This document shows positions 10,332-24,077 of a stretch of DNA of 64,000 nt, one piece after another (the first letter of the stretch is position 1; the number at the start of each line of letters is the position of its first letter). Position numbers and translations under genes: made by a program. The notes below the pieces were generated by a model. The model made no database searches. It saw only the letters and a list, made by a program, of their open reading frames with translations, and was not told the origin of the DNA. The stretch lies in contig CM075104.1 in assembly GCA_037576195.1 (NCBI GenBank), forward strand, positions 9,802,775 to 9,866,774, read 5' to 3'. The DNA comes from Phytoseiulus persimilis (Eukaryota > Arthropoda > Arachnida > Mesostigmata > Phytoseiidae).

Positions 10332-13300
10332 CTACAGATTCTTACTGAACAATTCAACCAAACGAAGAGGGTCCAGCCGGTTGTTGAGAATCAGGGAGTT
10401 CAGCTTCCGAATATCTCTTGGTATCGTCAGCTGGATATCGTCCAACTCGATAAGGAACGACATGTTGCCAGGCTTTCCTTGAGAGTACAGCTTGACATTT
10501 GAAGAGGGCCCAGCTCGTCTCTTGACTGGGAATCTGTGACAAATCGGTCCAGTTCAGGTTATGAAAGCAGCGAGGTTCCCGCTATTCATTTCCTTTGCGT
10601 GAATGAGATGGTCCCAGGAAAGCTCCTCACAGTTTGAAGAGCGACGAGTACCATTAGAGCTTACCTCAAAGTTTGCGGCCCATTCTGTACTTCGAAGTTC
10701 TGAGTCAAATAGTTCATCCGGGCCGGGAGCCCGCTTTTGTTCATGGCGTCTGCCATCTCCAGTGGGAGTACTTTTCTGTTCTCCATGGCTTTTTGTAGAG
10801 AAATCTGATCTTCAGGTAGTGTGTAGGTGTCAGGACCGCAAACAACTGCCAGAGAAACATGTTCGGTTGATCATTCAGCCGTTTTTCCCGACGGTTGCAT
10901 CCGGATATTGAACCCGGCATAAAACCGGATCCCGTGCTCGAAACTTCGGTTCGCTATCGGTTCTTAGACAACAGAGCAAGACTGAACCTCCGTTCACTAG
11001 CTCTCTTCATTTCAGAAATTATTCATCCATCTCCCCCATTGAGAATTTTTCAGGATAGGGTGGATAAGCGGTGGCTCAACGGTAAACAACTCACTTTTGA
11101 TCGAGCCGTCGGGCTTGGGGAAAACTTTGTATTCGAATAATTTGAAAGTGGGTAGATTCGACATGAAGAGACTTCCTCGATCTCGTGGCAAGGCGACTTG
11201 GAGTCCACCGTTATCCTTTGAGGATTCCACGCCGACTCTCATAAGAGAATCGCGAATGAATTCGCATGCAAGTAAATCGTTCCTCATGATGTGCGCCACG
11301 TTTTCAGCTTCCTGCGGCAGTGGATAGTAGCGAGATCCGACTTTCATACCGATTTCATTCTCTTGTCGAACAACATCTATCTGCAACGAAAAACTCTTAC
11401 TCAGTTTACAGTCCGAAGTTTAGGAACTCAACTCGGTTTCGGAGTCGTTTGGCATCGAAGAGTACTTTCAGCTTCAAAAAAACTGGGAATCGAGAGAACA
11501 ACAACAGTGTGCTCAGTCAGGTGCATTCGAGAACATCGCAGGAGAAAAGCTACGGAGCGATCACTCCTCTTTGGATCAACCAGGGGCTCGAGTCTTCACG
11601 GTATCATCCTTCTTCACCATAAGGGTGCGATCCAGTCGATTCGAATCATTTCGACTTGAGTCAAAAAATCATTCAAACGGGAACATGAATCCGATTATTC
11701 GAATCTGCACAACCCTGGTTCGATTTTAGGAGCTGTCCCAAGTTCGTGACGGCATTGCACAATAACATTCCACTCGCCTTCCTGTCGAAGTCTTGGAGCA
11801 TTGTTTGATAGATAATCAGGAACACGTTGGGCGGACAATCAATGCCGCCAGCCTCGATAGCTCGTTGGACTTTCGCCGCCGGAACGGTAGCGCCTTCAAC
11901 CTGCTCTCTGAGCCGTTCCCAGTCCCTTGGAAAAGAGAATTGGTTTTCGCCGACGTAAATGCTCGGCGGCGTTCTCGTCGAGGGAAGGCTGCTTCGCGGC
12001 ACCTCGGAGCGATGGAAGACCTCGCGAGAAAGTTGGGGCTGCTGCTGAGGGATGAGGTCTGGAATGCCAAAGTTGTGGCTCTGGTCTATCTGAGCCGTGA
12101 TCCCGTGGGCGGCCAACAAACTCAGTATCTGATAGGCGATCTGGGGCTGCGTTGCCAGCAATTCATTGAAGGCGTTCTCGTCTCCCGGTAGCTGGTACTG
12201 ATCTTGCTTGTTTTTTATTATGACTCTGAAAGGTCGACCGTTAGATGTGAAGATCTGGAGGTAGATTGGCTCATCGGAAGTTGACTGCGCATTTCGGTCC
12301 ACCGAAATCTGATCTCCCTGGCTCTTGATAGGAACACCGACGTTTTTGAGGTCATCGATGATTCTCTGTAACGAATTGTCAATTACATGAAAACCTCAGA
12401 GGTGTGTTCGACTGATTTTATGAGGTGGCAGAACAAATACGATCTGTTGTGTCTCCACTATGAATTCGGGGAGGGAAATGTGTACCGTGAGCAGCTGTGG
12501 ATTCTTGACTATCTGGCTCAGTTTTGGCAGCTCCTCTGGCATTTTGAGTTCGGTTCCGTTTATACTGAGGACAAGGTCCCCGTTATCCCTAGTTGAAATC
12601 CGGTATCTTGGCGGATTGAAGGTTTCATCCGCTGGAACTTCAGGGCGAGATTCTGGTAGAGCCGTTGATTGAGTGTAATAGATTTCCGGCTCGTTCTCAG
12701 ATGTCGCGGGCCCAGCAACCTCCGAGGTTGAACTGTAACCGATTCAGGATTTCAAGTTATTCTTCCGAGATCTCTAGAGGACCGGTCGAATTTCCCGTGG
12801 AGTCGCGACCGCGCGACAGCGATCCCAGACGTGTAGCTGTGTCTCAGACACACCTTCTAGCGCCTGAAGTGAATGGAATGGGGTTGGCCGTGGAAGTCGT
12901 AGAAGTAGGACGTGTGGGCTCGGAATCGGAGTCAGTTGGGTCGTTGGAGCGGTGTTCAAGCGACGAGAATGTATTTGTTTCTTGTACCGAGGTCGTCTGC
13001 AGAGAGGAGTTCGGGAATGCAGCGAATTATTCCTGATACTCACACTTGCCTCCGAAATACTGAACAGGGAGTTTGGACTCCGCCTCCTTACGTCGAGAGT
13101 ATCTCCTCGAATGGTCTCTCCATTATTCACAGCACAACAAGTTTGGAACTAGAAGAGGAGTGCAACGAAGAACTACGATGAGGATTCATACGAACCGTCG
13201 TGGTTTCCTCATCAGTTGGCTGTATACCAGCCTGCTCAAACATTTTCCTCATCAGATCTTCGGGGATCCCCTTCGTCAGCGCGTTTTGCACCGCAATTTT

Positions 13301-13346
13301 CTTGGGCAGTGAGAGTTCATACTGTTGATCATTCAACTGGAGCCTG
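10332..13346 (-). repeat. Protein-level repeat array in the secreted protein gene
   Basis: Seven copies of a roughly 50-residue unit lie approximately at residues 60-100, 201-250, 272-328, 375-414, 470-519, 551-603 and 638-690. The anchors are QYELSLPKK, TELKMPEEL, QYQLPGDEN, QFSFPRDWE, RYYPLPQEA, TYTLPEDQI and IQLTIPRDI. In the copies with a clear strand pair, a Gly or Asn-Gly turn precedes the LP motif by about 15 to 20 residues (DNGDLVL, SNGRPFRVI, PDGSIKI, KPGNMSFLIEL). Copies are much diverged, and exon borders do not match unit borders exactly, so the duplications are old. Confidence 0.75.
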
Positions 13347-13841
13347 TCCTGGAGTCCGGGAAATGGATGAGTTAGTATTGCTTTCGTGACATCCCATCCA
13401 AGTCTTCCGAAATCATGGTATTGACGACAAAAAAAAATCGCTCCAACGTTGTCCCCACACTTTCTTATGCCGGCTTTTTCAAACAAAACTGACGGCGACG
13501 AATCCGGCTTCACATTATCAGACCTGGTGGTCCATCTTTGTCTCTTCGAGAAGCATTGCTCTTTCTCATCCGGATTCCATGCAAGCGACCTCGAAGAGGT
13601 CCGCAGAGATCACACGGTGACGTGTTCGGATCATTCTGCATAAGTCGAAAACTCGGAATATGTTCACCTTCTGAGTCGCAGGCCCATCTGACGTGGAAAG
13701 CTCTCTAGGGAGTCTCAAAACTCCGGGTCCATCGGGGCTATCGAGAATGTATCGCACGCATTGGTCCGAGCACTGAGGAAACTGGCCGACCGCGCACGTC
13801 ACGACTGCGGCTCCAAAGAAAACCCTGAAAACGTTCTTCAT
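10332..13841 (-). CDS. Secreted protein with seven degenerate repeats, eight exons
   Basis: Exons 13841-13668, 13348-13196, 12996-12854, 12732-12486, 12365-11679, 11380-11095, 10845-10665 and 10533-10332 join in phase throughout and give 690 residues. Residues 1-19 form a signal peptide (basic start MKNVFR, hydrophobic core AAVVTCAV). Residues 20-58 include QCSDQC. Residues 110-200 are a Ser/Thr/Pro/Glu-rich linker. The rest consists of a repeated unit: short beta-like strands with a turn, then [LIMF]-P-x-[DE/K], amphipathic helix-like sequence, and G-[IVL]. Pro/Gly pairs are 73/99, 222/249, 299/327, 385/413, 490/518 and 574/602; the last copy has Pro662 and ends at residue 690. No known family is recognised. 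Two donors are weak (gttcgt after exon 2, gtttga after exon 5), chosen because they alone keep the frame. An upstream ATG at 13880 would add 13 residues before the signal peptide. Extracellular location is inferred from the signal peptide. Confidence 0.8.
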
Positions 13842-13914
13842 TACTGCAGGGAAGTCAACCGAAAGCTGCTGAATCAACACACGATGGCCTCTTCTGTTTG
13901 AAGCACAACAACAA

Positions 13915-13920
13915 CTTTAT
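13915..13920 (-). terminator. AATAAA on the minus strand upstream of the repeat-protein gene
   Basis: The plus strand reads tttatt here, giving AATAAA on the minus strand about 75 bases upstream of the repeat-protein start codon. It could be the poly(A) signal of an unseen minus-strand gene ending here, or chance in an AT-rich patch. Confidence 0.25.
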
Positions 13921-16900
13921 TATTGTCCTGCCTTAAAGTAGTCTTCGCAGTTGGCCCGAGACCCTCTCCGCTCGGCGCGAATAGAGAGTTTCGCGGAAGA
14001 GACGAGCCTTCACCGAATCACAGAGGAAGGAGATCTGCCGCGGACTTCCGAACGACCGAACCATTGATACAAGCTTGAATCTTGGTAAATTCCGGGAGTG
14101 TCATCCATCGGACCAAGGCCAAGATCATATTGCTCCGCTGTACGTATTTTCCTCTGGTATCAACGCGCTGAGAAGCACTTGAAGTCCGTCTCAGGAACGA
14201 TCCGCATCGGTGTGCTTCTCTCGCTAAATTGCAACGTGGAGCCCGAATGATTCATTGATCGCTTACGTGGGAATACATCCGTCGCCCACAAGGTTCGGCG
14301 ATTTTCTGTATATCGAAACTCTATGCCGCTAAATCTGATATCGGGAATGAGCGGTTGAGTGGAATATCTCCGGAATCAAATCGATCGGATTGGCGTGTCG
14401 ATACTGTCCTTCTCAAATACGGCGGCATCATCATCTTCCACTCCTTGTCTCCGCTACTCCCAGGCAGCCCTTTTCTCAAGCCTGTCGTGGGAGATTAGGT
14501 CATTCGCCACAGCCTGAAATATTGTATTGTAAACGGGAACCGACTGAAAGTAACAGCGCAAGAGCATTCGGGATCGAACCAATCGCTGAACGTCCTAGTT
14601 CCCGCTCCCCGCAGCGTCGATACAAATCCGTGGAGCGTCGCCGATGATTCCCTGAAAAAATCGTTTTTTTTTTTGCCGAAAAAATGTTCCATTCAGGCCC
14701 TTTTCGGGGTAATAAGTACATTTGGGGATAAGAAAGACATTTCCTTCAACTTGACAATCGAATGCGCAGCGAATAGGGGAACAATATTCGCAGGACTACT
14801 TATACGGGGGAACCCAGTACCAGTGGTGAATGGACACATGTACCCGGCTACAGTCACTTCGCTTAATGGGATCGCTTCGTGAACGTTGCCGGAAGACAAT
14901 GGCTGGAACGCAAGACAACGCCGAAAATGAGCATCTACCTAGTAGCCGGTGAGCGGTGCGCATATTCTGACTTCACGGCTCCAGGAAATCGGGTACTGTC
15001 GCCGATGACTCCGATTCTTTCAAGCGAGTCCTCCGAATGAAGGAAGTGGTGATCAGATTGCCGGGATTTTGATCTGAATAAGCGGGTGATTATATTGAGA
15101 GATGATACTACTCAGCGGGGAGAGTCAACTGCGGAAGTACCAAAGTTATGCGCTCAGAAAGAGAGAGCCGTGCATGGATCATCCCAGCTCACAGAGGAAG
15201 GAGAGGATTAGAGAAACACCGGAGAGAACAACTGGGATCGAGATATTTCGCTGAGACCCGGTCAGGGACTTCACCAAGTCGTATAGGTCGCGTTGGACGC
15301 GCGAAAGGAAGCCGGTCATTCGCTCGAAAACCGAACGAAGTTATCTCACATCTTCGGAAAGTGGCAAGCGATCGTATTTACCCTTTATTCAAGGGCCTGC
15401 CCGTTGGCTCATTTCGTTCTCTTCGCTTTCCCTCGCTTTGATAACTCCTCAACGAGGCGGAATCGAAGGTAACTCCTCGGGTGAAAATTACTCAGAAAGA
15501 GGTGAATCATCCGAAAATTGATCTGCTAGGTCGATCTAGCGGTTACTGATTTTCACCGGAAATCATCCTCATTCAGTTTTTCGTCCTCGGTCGGCAAAAT
15601 CACCCTTGACACCAAAGGATACGATCGTTTGCCATTCTTTGAGGAAATGAGATATCTTCAATCGGTTTTCGAGCGAATGACCGGCTTCCTCTCGCGCGTT
15701 CAACGCGACCCCGCGAGTCCGATCGGATGAATAATGACGTTTTCCAACAGCTTTCAGAGAGACCTCGAAAAAAAGGGTAATTTCCGAAACCGTTTTCTGA
15801 CCCCAAAGTTTCCAATTGAAGAAAATGACCGCCCCGATATGCTATATCGATCACGATCGATCAAGAGCTGAGAGAGTTATGGCAAGAACAAGATCGGGCT
15901 CGAAAATTCTCAACTAATACTGGCCAACCTGTACTCCAACACTAGGAGATGCAATACGCAAACATTCTTTCCAAGCAGGGAAAAGCCCCGAGGAGACCGT
16001 CCTCTACAGAAAATCAGTAATTCTTTGTTGGCACTCGTTGCAGCACCGAACCTGCATCACGCGAAGAGCTGCGAAGATCTGGCATGCCCCCACGTGGCTA
16101 TCTCTACCCTCCTTACTAGCTGAGATGCAGCCTTGCGGACTTCTATGTAGAAGTGAGAATCGCCCTTTTAGAGACATCTCAACAACAGCTGAGGCTCGAG
16201 GAGGGCCAGGTTCACAGACAGTCATGACTGAACGAGGACGACGATGACATCCAAGATGTGCCCAGGAGCGTTCTAACCGGGCCTCTCTTTTCCATGAAGA
16301 AAATGGAGTTTGGAAAATTGGTTCCAAACCATGGTCGCCCATGGTTTGGACACCCTGTTGCAGCTCCAATCCCGGCCTGTTCCAGTCGCGGCCGATGGGC
16401 TCGAAAAGCCTGGCTATGAGGCAGGGACAAGATGATCATTGGATTGCGCACTGCCGAGAATCCGCACCTGATCCGGGTTTGAGGGAAGTTTCTGAACGTC
16501 CTCCTGCCTTCCGTGGAAAGGAATAAACTCCGGACTCCTGAAGATCAATGGCGCGTACGATCGATGCAGGCGGTCTCATGTGATCCCGATACAGCCAAGC
16601 GAGTTCGGCGGCGTTTGTCCGCTCTGGGAAATGTTTTCATCTTCTCTTGATTTCTCCCCTCTGCCGCTGCTTTGGGCGGCTCCTGACTCCTGATGTAGCT
16701 CCATGGACCCACCCAAAGCGCCACTGCTCACCCATTATGGAATGAAGTGGTCACAGAACCTGTGAATGAATATCCATGGGGTTCGCCGCGTTAACAGCTG
16801 CGTGTCACCTCAGTTTTTTCCCGCACACAGCTCTCTGGTAAAGATTACGGATACCGGCGGACTACATTGGGTCTCACGCATCATGCGTAGCTCGGGACAA

Positions 16901-18206
16901 GGGAGAGTCGACGATTTGGGTGCCTGCATGAATACTATCCGGAATTCATCGGATTATCTGCCGTGTTTCATCTGCTGGTGGCCCAAAATAGCCCCCACCG
17001 AGAAACGAGGGCTCTCTTCATCGTGGAACGGCATGTGCTGCGGGTTCATATGGGAGAGCGACTGTCGCATCTTTCCCAATTTCCGGGAATGCGCGGCGTA
17101 TTTCCATGCCGTTGGAGCGTTCGCTGCTCGCGGCCTTCTCATAGTAGCATAGCCTAGGAGACTTTGCCTCGAACAGGGATCACCTGGCGGCGGCGTTTCG
17201 CGTATTGTTGTGTCATTCTCGGCTTGCCTGAGGCATCGCACTGGAATGGTGGCGGCCTTAGGAGGCGCCATTCTCCAAGAGTTCTGGGCGTGCTCAGCTA
17301 ACCATTCGTGCTCGACTGGAAGAAAAACTACTCCTTGTCGATCGAGCTCCCGTTCATGATTTCCAAACTGACAAGCGTGCTCACGACGCAAGTCAATACG
17401 CATCGATTTTTTCGATTCATACTGCTTGTCATGCTCATCACTCCGCATGCAAATCACTCGACGTCATAGGAACTCTACGACAGTGACCTTATTGAGCCTT
17501 TTCTCTTCAAACCGAGCGAGCACGCTGCAGCATACTCGACATCGATCACTTCTTGGTCGCGGCCATCGAATCGATTTTTCGATCGAAAATATGTCTCCTC
17601 TCCTTGATTTCCACGTACAAGAACTAGAATCTGCACGAAAGAACATTCAGGCCGGCATCGTCCACTCAAGAAGAAAACAATGTTCCTGGCGCCTGTGTCA
17701 ACAAAGCGAAAACCGCCCCGAGGGGTAAGCGCAAACAGTGGATGCTTCCTGATCGATCCGCACCGTTGTTTTGGTGGCAGTCCGTGACCCAGTTAAGCTG
17801 GTGATGGAGCCGTGACCTTGGTATACTGCTCGTTGTATCGGTTGATCTCGACGAACGCAGTCTCTCGAGACGCTCGCATGACTTCTTCGATTTTCATGCT
17901 GCAGAATCAACACGAGCGAGGCTGTGAGCGCAGGACGTAGGTGAAGCCCACGCAACATCTCGAGCCACAACGGAAATCCTGCCCACTCGATCGATCACAG
18001 CTCGTATGCCAGAGTACTCGATATTCCTCGTTCCTCAAGATGGCGCATCGCTTGACTCGCAAACACTTCGACCAGCAGTGGGCAAATCCCAATTCCTGCA
18101 GGAATCGCATTTCTGATCCCGCGATTAAGAACAACGGGGCCAAGTTTGATTCCAGGACGGAGACTTGGGTGGAGATGAGAGAAGAAGTTTTCGCGATGAC
18201 GCAACT
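13921..18206. other. Gene-poor stretch containing an inverted repeat
   Basis: No recognisable gene. It contains an 11-base T run near 14664 and the inverted repeat at 15286-15711. Open frames at 14673-14882 (+) and 14693-14899 (-) occupy the same bases, so at most one could be real. Neither has a family match that I can see. Confidence 0.45.
15286..15711. repeat. Inverted repeat, arms about 110 bp, spacer about 205 bp
   Basis: The left arm 15286-15395 pairs with the reverse complement of 15603-15711. The arms share ggaagccggtcattcgctcg and gaaaaccga, and the first 93 or so positions agree at roughly 85% by eye, ending at a shared gatcgtat and then caaggg. Outside the arms similarity fades. 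No transposase frame lies in the spacer. The arms could be the ends of a MITE-like element, an inverted duplication, or a hairpin RNA source. Confidence 0.65.
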
Positions 18207-18212
18207 TTTATT
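18207..18212 (-). terminator. AATAAA poly(A) signal for the calcyphosin-like gene
   Basis: AATAAA on the minus strand lies about 200 bases past the calcyphosin-like stop codon, with no intervening gene. Confidence 0.5.
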
Positions 18213-18411
18213 GAATCTCCAAAACGGAGCAACACAGAGAGAGTAGGACGGGAGATCTTTGGTCAAGATCAGAGCCTTGGCATCCGGCGTTGACTCTTTG
18301 GGTAGGGCCTTGTGTCAGGAAACACACAAACAAACACGATCGGGAGTGGACTTCCAGAGGCAGTAGACTTCGAGAGCAATCGATGATGATCGATAAGTTA
18401 GGTAGATGCAC

Positions 18412-19770
<1,359 letters not shown>

Positions 19771-22700
19771 CGAGGATTTGATCGGTCGGTACTTTCAGGA
19801 GCTGTGAGTTTCTCGAAGCGTCCGAGTCACGGACCCCTGGCGCGCTCATAAAGCCCGTTTCAGAACATTATGTTCAGAAGAGAATTATTCCCGTACTCGC
19901 CCGATCTGGCGCTATCTCTAGGGCCAGCCATGGGGTAACACGGGTTACCCCGCGAGCTACAGTCTGGATATACGAGCACTCCGTGTATTGAGGCGTGCCG
20001 GGAAGGCTGTTGACGAGTCTCTAGTAAATCGGAAGTCCTCTAGATCCGTTCGCATTTTCGCCTAAATCAAATGTTAGGCGGTAACAACGATGACTAAATC
20101 GAACCAGGGACTTGATGATAACGTGTTTCTCTCTAATAGGGGTCGTAGCAATCACTGACTGTGCTGGCATCGAATAGAGTCGAATCTGGCTTCTGCTGAA
20201 CGTCGCCGGGATTCGTGGAAAACTCAGAGCCGAGTCGGAAACGTCATGGGAGCATTTGATCCATGGAGCCAAGACGAGTGCTTCCGAGTGGTTGACCAGG
20301 GCATATTTGAAGAAATTGATTATTTTCACGGGTGTTGCCTCTCGTAAATACAACGTTCAGTTCACGAAAGATCGCGCGGGAGTTCGCAGTGAAGCGTGAG
20401 CAGGAGGGACTGATTCCCCTACACAGACTTTCCGTGAACAATTCCACCAAGCCGGCCCTCTACTCGTCACTGGGGAATGAGCTGGCAATCGGAGCGGATC
20501 CGTCATTTTTCCGGGCTGCAGTAGCCTGGTACCGCATTTTGAGAATTTCGATTGAGTACTTGCCAATTAGATCAGCAAATCGATTTAGAAGTGCAATCGA
20601 TCGGTGATCGAGCCCGCGATACCATGTTCTCTATTTTAGCACACGGCGAGCGAGGCGCTTTCGCCGGCTGGCAAATTATTGGACTCCGGTGAATCTTCCC
20701 AGTCCTCACCGGGCTCGGCGTTTCCTCGACGATTTCCTGCTTTCTCGTTCAGAAACCCCTTCTCCTGTAGACTCGAATTCGGACGATCTTGGCGGGACCC
20801 TCATGGGATCATGTTGAGATCGAATATAGTGTAGCGGGAGCCATCTTGGTAGCTACAACGGCGACCTGCACCGGGCATGCGGGATCACTGGTTCCTCTGC
20901 TGCACAACAGGCTCTAAACACAGCTGAACTCACCGCCCGAGTCCAAGGATTCCAGAGGCGCCACGTTGGAGACACAGGAGTCTGATCTTCTCGAGAATGT
21001 CCTTCGCAAGCGGGAGTTGACTTTGAGCCCGGAGACGCATCTGCAGCTCATTGTTGGACTGCGCCGTGAGGGGTCGGGGCATTCTGCCTGCAACGAGTTT
21101 TGGTTCCATGATTCAGGCCAGGGCTCAAAAATTTTAACGGCTGCCTCGTCGGCCTGCGAGAACCCTGCTGGCTCAGTCACGGCTCTGTCAGCGAGCGAGG
21201 GAATCAACACACAGTGTATCGAATGAGTGAGGAATGGAGTGGTACTGAGTGACTGGCACGCGGCAGTGCGCCCGACTTCAGCGTGGTTTGAAGAGAAACG
21301 TGGCTTGAATGACTGGACCCGAGCGGACACCGCAACTTGGTTATAGCTAAGCTGGCGGCTGTCGTGAACGACAGCGGCGCACGTGACCGAGGGCATTGGT
21401 CGCTCACGACCCCCTTATCGTTCAGGTCAGGCGTCGTTGTGTCGTATCAGACGCTGTCTCTCGGGGCGGCCATGCATTCGCAGCGGAAGCCCGTGGTCCG
21501 TGCGGTCACGGCAGAACCTCAGGCAATGTACAATTCATCCACTCATTCATCAGACTTTTTGAGACCTGTATTAAATGTCTTTCCGAGTTATTAGTGAACT
21601 TTTGGGGCTGAGTCTGCTGGAAGCTTCCAACGTCACCCAGAGCAGTACTGAACACGGACCTTCGACACTCATTTCTACCGATCTCCGAAGAAGTTCCATC
21701 CGAGATCAAGAAACTGGAAGGAATCGGGGTGGAAAGCGTTCCCCGCTCGGTTGCGGCATTTCGTTCCCGCTGAGAACCTAAACTCAGATGGAGACCAGAG
21801 GTCGCGTAGTTTTTCACTGTGATGTCGACATGTGTGAGTGGCTGGGCAGACACGTTGGATTTTCTAGAGGTCAGATTCTCAAGAAGTGGATCTCCATACG
21901 AATTTCCAGCTCTGACTCACCTGCTGCTGTGAGAAAAGCCGTGAAACTGAGAAGCGCACACCAGACACACACGTTTCGGCTTTCGGGTGCAGAAGAAGCT
22001 AGGAAGCAACGTTATCAACGTCGCGCACCGCTGGGCAAGCGATCCACCGGCAGAGTAGAAGTCCTCCGAACTGAGGCAAGGTTCAAGTCTCTTCTTCGAT
22101 CCGTGGAAAGGGCTTCCCGGAGCGGCCGCCTCAGGAGAACGATACCAGCGACTCCTTCCATCAGTTTTAGACTCATTCTACGTTTTTCGGATCTTCCGCG
22201 CGGAATCACTTGCACCATGGGTGATGTTTTAATTTCACCAGGCGAGCGAGACGCTAAGAAAGAATTCGCGGGGCGGGAGCTAGCCACCGCGATGTAGCGG
22301 CGATGTGGCCACTGAGCACTGTTTAGAGACTGACTCAGCAGTTTCCGCGCCACCCCGATGTATATTGAACCAAGGACCGTGGTCATGTGTGAAATTTCAT
22401 GATGAACTTCATGGCGGACGGCATGCGGAAGCGAGAGAGCCTGGGATCGAAATATTGTGAATGCGAAATCCAGTTGAGGACCCGAATCGAGACAGAGGGC
22501 AACCACACGATTTATTGAGTAAGCGTGTATCAGTTCTGTACGCATCGCGTGACCCGAGAACCCGCGTGTCCATTCAAGAAGGCCTGGCCATTCACCGATC
22601 CCACGAATCACACCTTTCTTCTGTGTCCAATGTTGGGGTTGCTCAAGTGGAACAGCAAACAACAGATTCCGACGTCGAAAACGGCGCTCGAGGAAGAAAT

Positions 22701-24077
22701 AAGGCGAACCATTTTTTCGAATGCCTGAACTTACTTCCTTCGACTTCCCCGGATCTGGTGACCGAATTCGCGATTGTGATTCGCCCGAAGGAATTGATGT
22801 GGCTCAATGCCTGTTCAAAATCCTGGCTGATTCCGACGCTGACCCAATTTACCGTAGCTCGTTCCACAGCTTGGAGGCTTCGCGGCTGATTCGTGCATTC
22901 AGGGTCGATTCTCAAAGTTTTTCTCACTGGGGTTGGTTAATTTGGAACGTCCTGAAGAGACGTGCCTCCAGCTCGAAACACGATTCGATTGGAAGTCCCT
23001 GCGTTTTGCATCAAGTTTCACTCGCTCGAGCAGATCAGGAACAACGACTCCATATCATGGCCAGGCACACATAACGGTCGCGATTTCAGAGAGCGAAACT
23101 CAATTTACGGAGCTTCGAAGTCTGATGCGTGCAGCGGTTAGTCATAAAGCTAGGATAGTTCGTGCGGATCTACACCAGGAATGGCTTCGAAAATCAGCGC
23201 TTCGATGCGGTTCTCGTCGGCGCCTGCCTTCTTCGGTTATTGACATTCGCAGGCTTCCTGCTCCGATTATTGGATTCTCCGGATTCAGTGATTGGAGTTC
23301 TCTCCGGTGTTCAGTCGCCGTTATTCATCGAAGCGAATGTTTCAACTGACGAATCGTATGCGGAGGCTGTGCGTTCATGCGCTGAGTATCAATTTTTCCC
23401 TCCGTCCCCAAGGAATCGATGGATGCCTGAAGTATGTTCGTTCCGGCTCCAGCCAAACCCGTGTTGCGAGAATCCATTCGTGGGGAGCATCCAACGACTT
23501 TCGATGAGTTTTTTGACTCGTTGAAAGCGCCCGGTTCCTCCAGTTTCGCAACGCTGGCCCGAGGTTGGTAGGACGATGAAGCCACGCGGAACTACACTCG
23601 AGTCCACGCAAGTGTTCAACGAATCTTACCAGCTGCAATGAAAACTCCATAAACCCTGGCCGCGCACAAAAGACAGATGCTCCGTCACAAGGAACGGGAT
23701 AAATTCTCTCAGAAGTCCTCCGGACTACAATCGCGTTCATCGATTGAGGAGTCGCTTTAAATACTTGTCAGCTGCTGCTTAAGGATTGGCCCTGGGTGCA
23801 TTGAATCGGTCCCGATATCTGATTGGAACAAATGCATCCGTACTCGTCACGGGCGCTTTATCTCGCTCTCGCGCGAGCCGCCGGCTGTCACGGCGCGCGC
23901 TCTGTGGGTAGTTGAGGCTTCGACCACCGGATGGCGCGCGGATCTCAGCGTAAAGAAGCACCAGAGCAGCAGAAGACACTGGCTGATCATCGCAGAACAT
24001 ACCGCCGCGAAAGGCTTGATCAAGCGTGTACGATCCTCGTCGCGTCTATCCGGTTGCTGCCACCTTCACCGGAGACC
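19771..24077. other. No gene assigned
   Basis: Several open frames on both strands overlap each other: 21788-22297 (+), 22015-22662 (-) and 22721-23074 (+). None shows a domain or a consistent splice chain, and I treat them as chance. A missing first exon of the calcyphosin-like gene could lie between 19771 and about 20400 on the minus strand. A short frame starting MAGPRDSARSG near 19930 is one weak option. Confidence 0.4.

Noticed and set aside
22015-22662. 215-codon open frame on the minus strand
   Set aside because: Overlapped by equally plausible plus-strand frames, arginine-rich without pattern, no family motif and no splice or poly(A) support.
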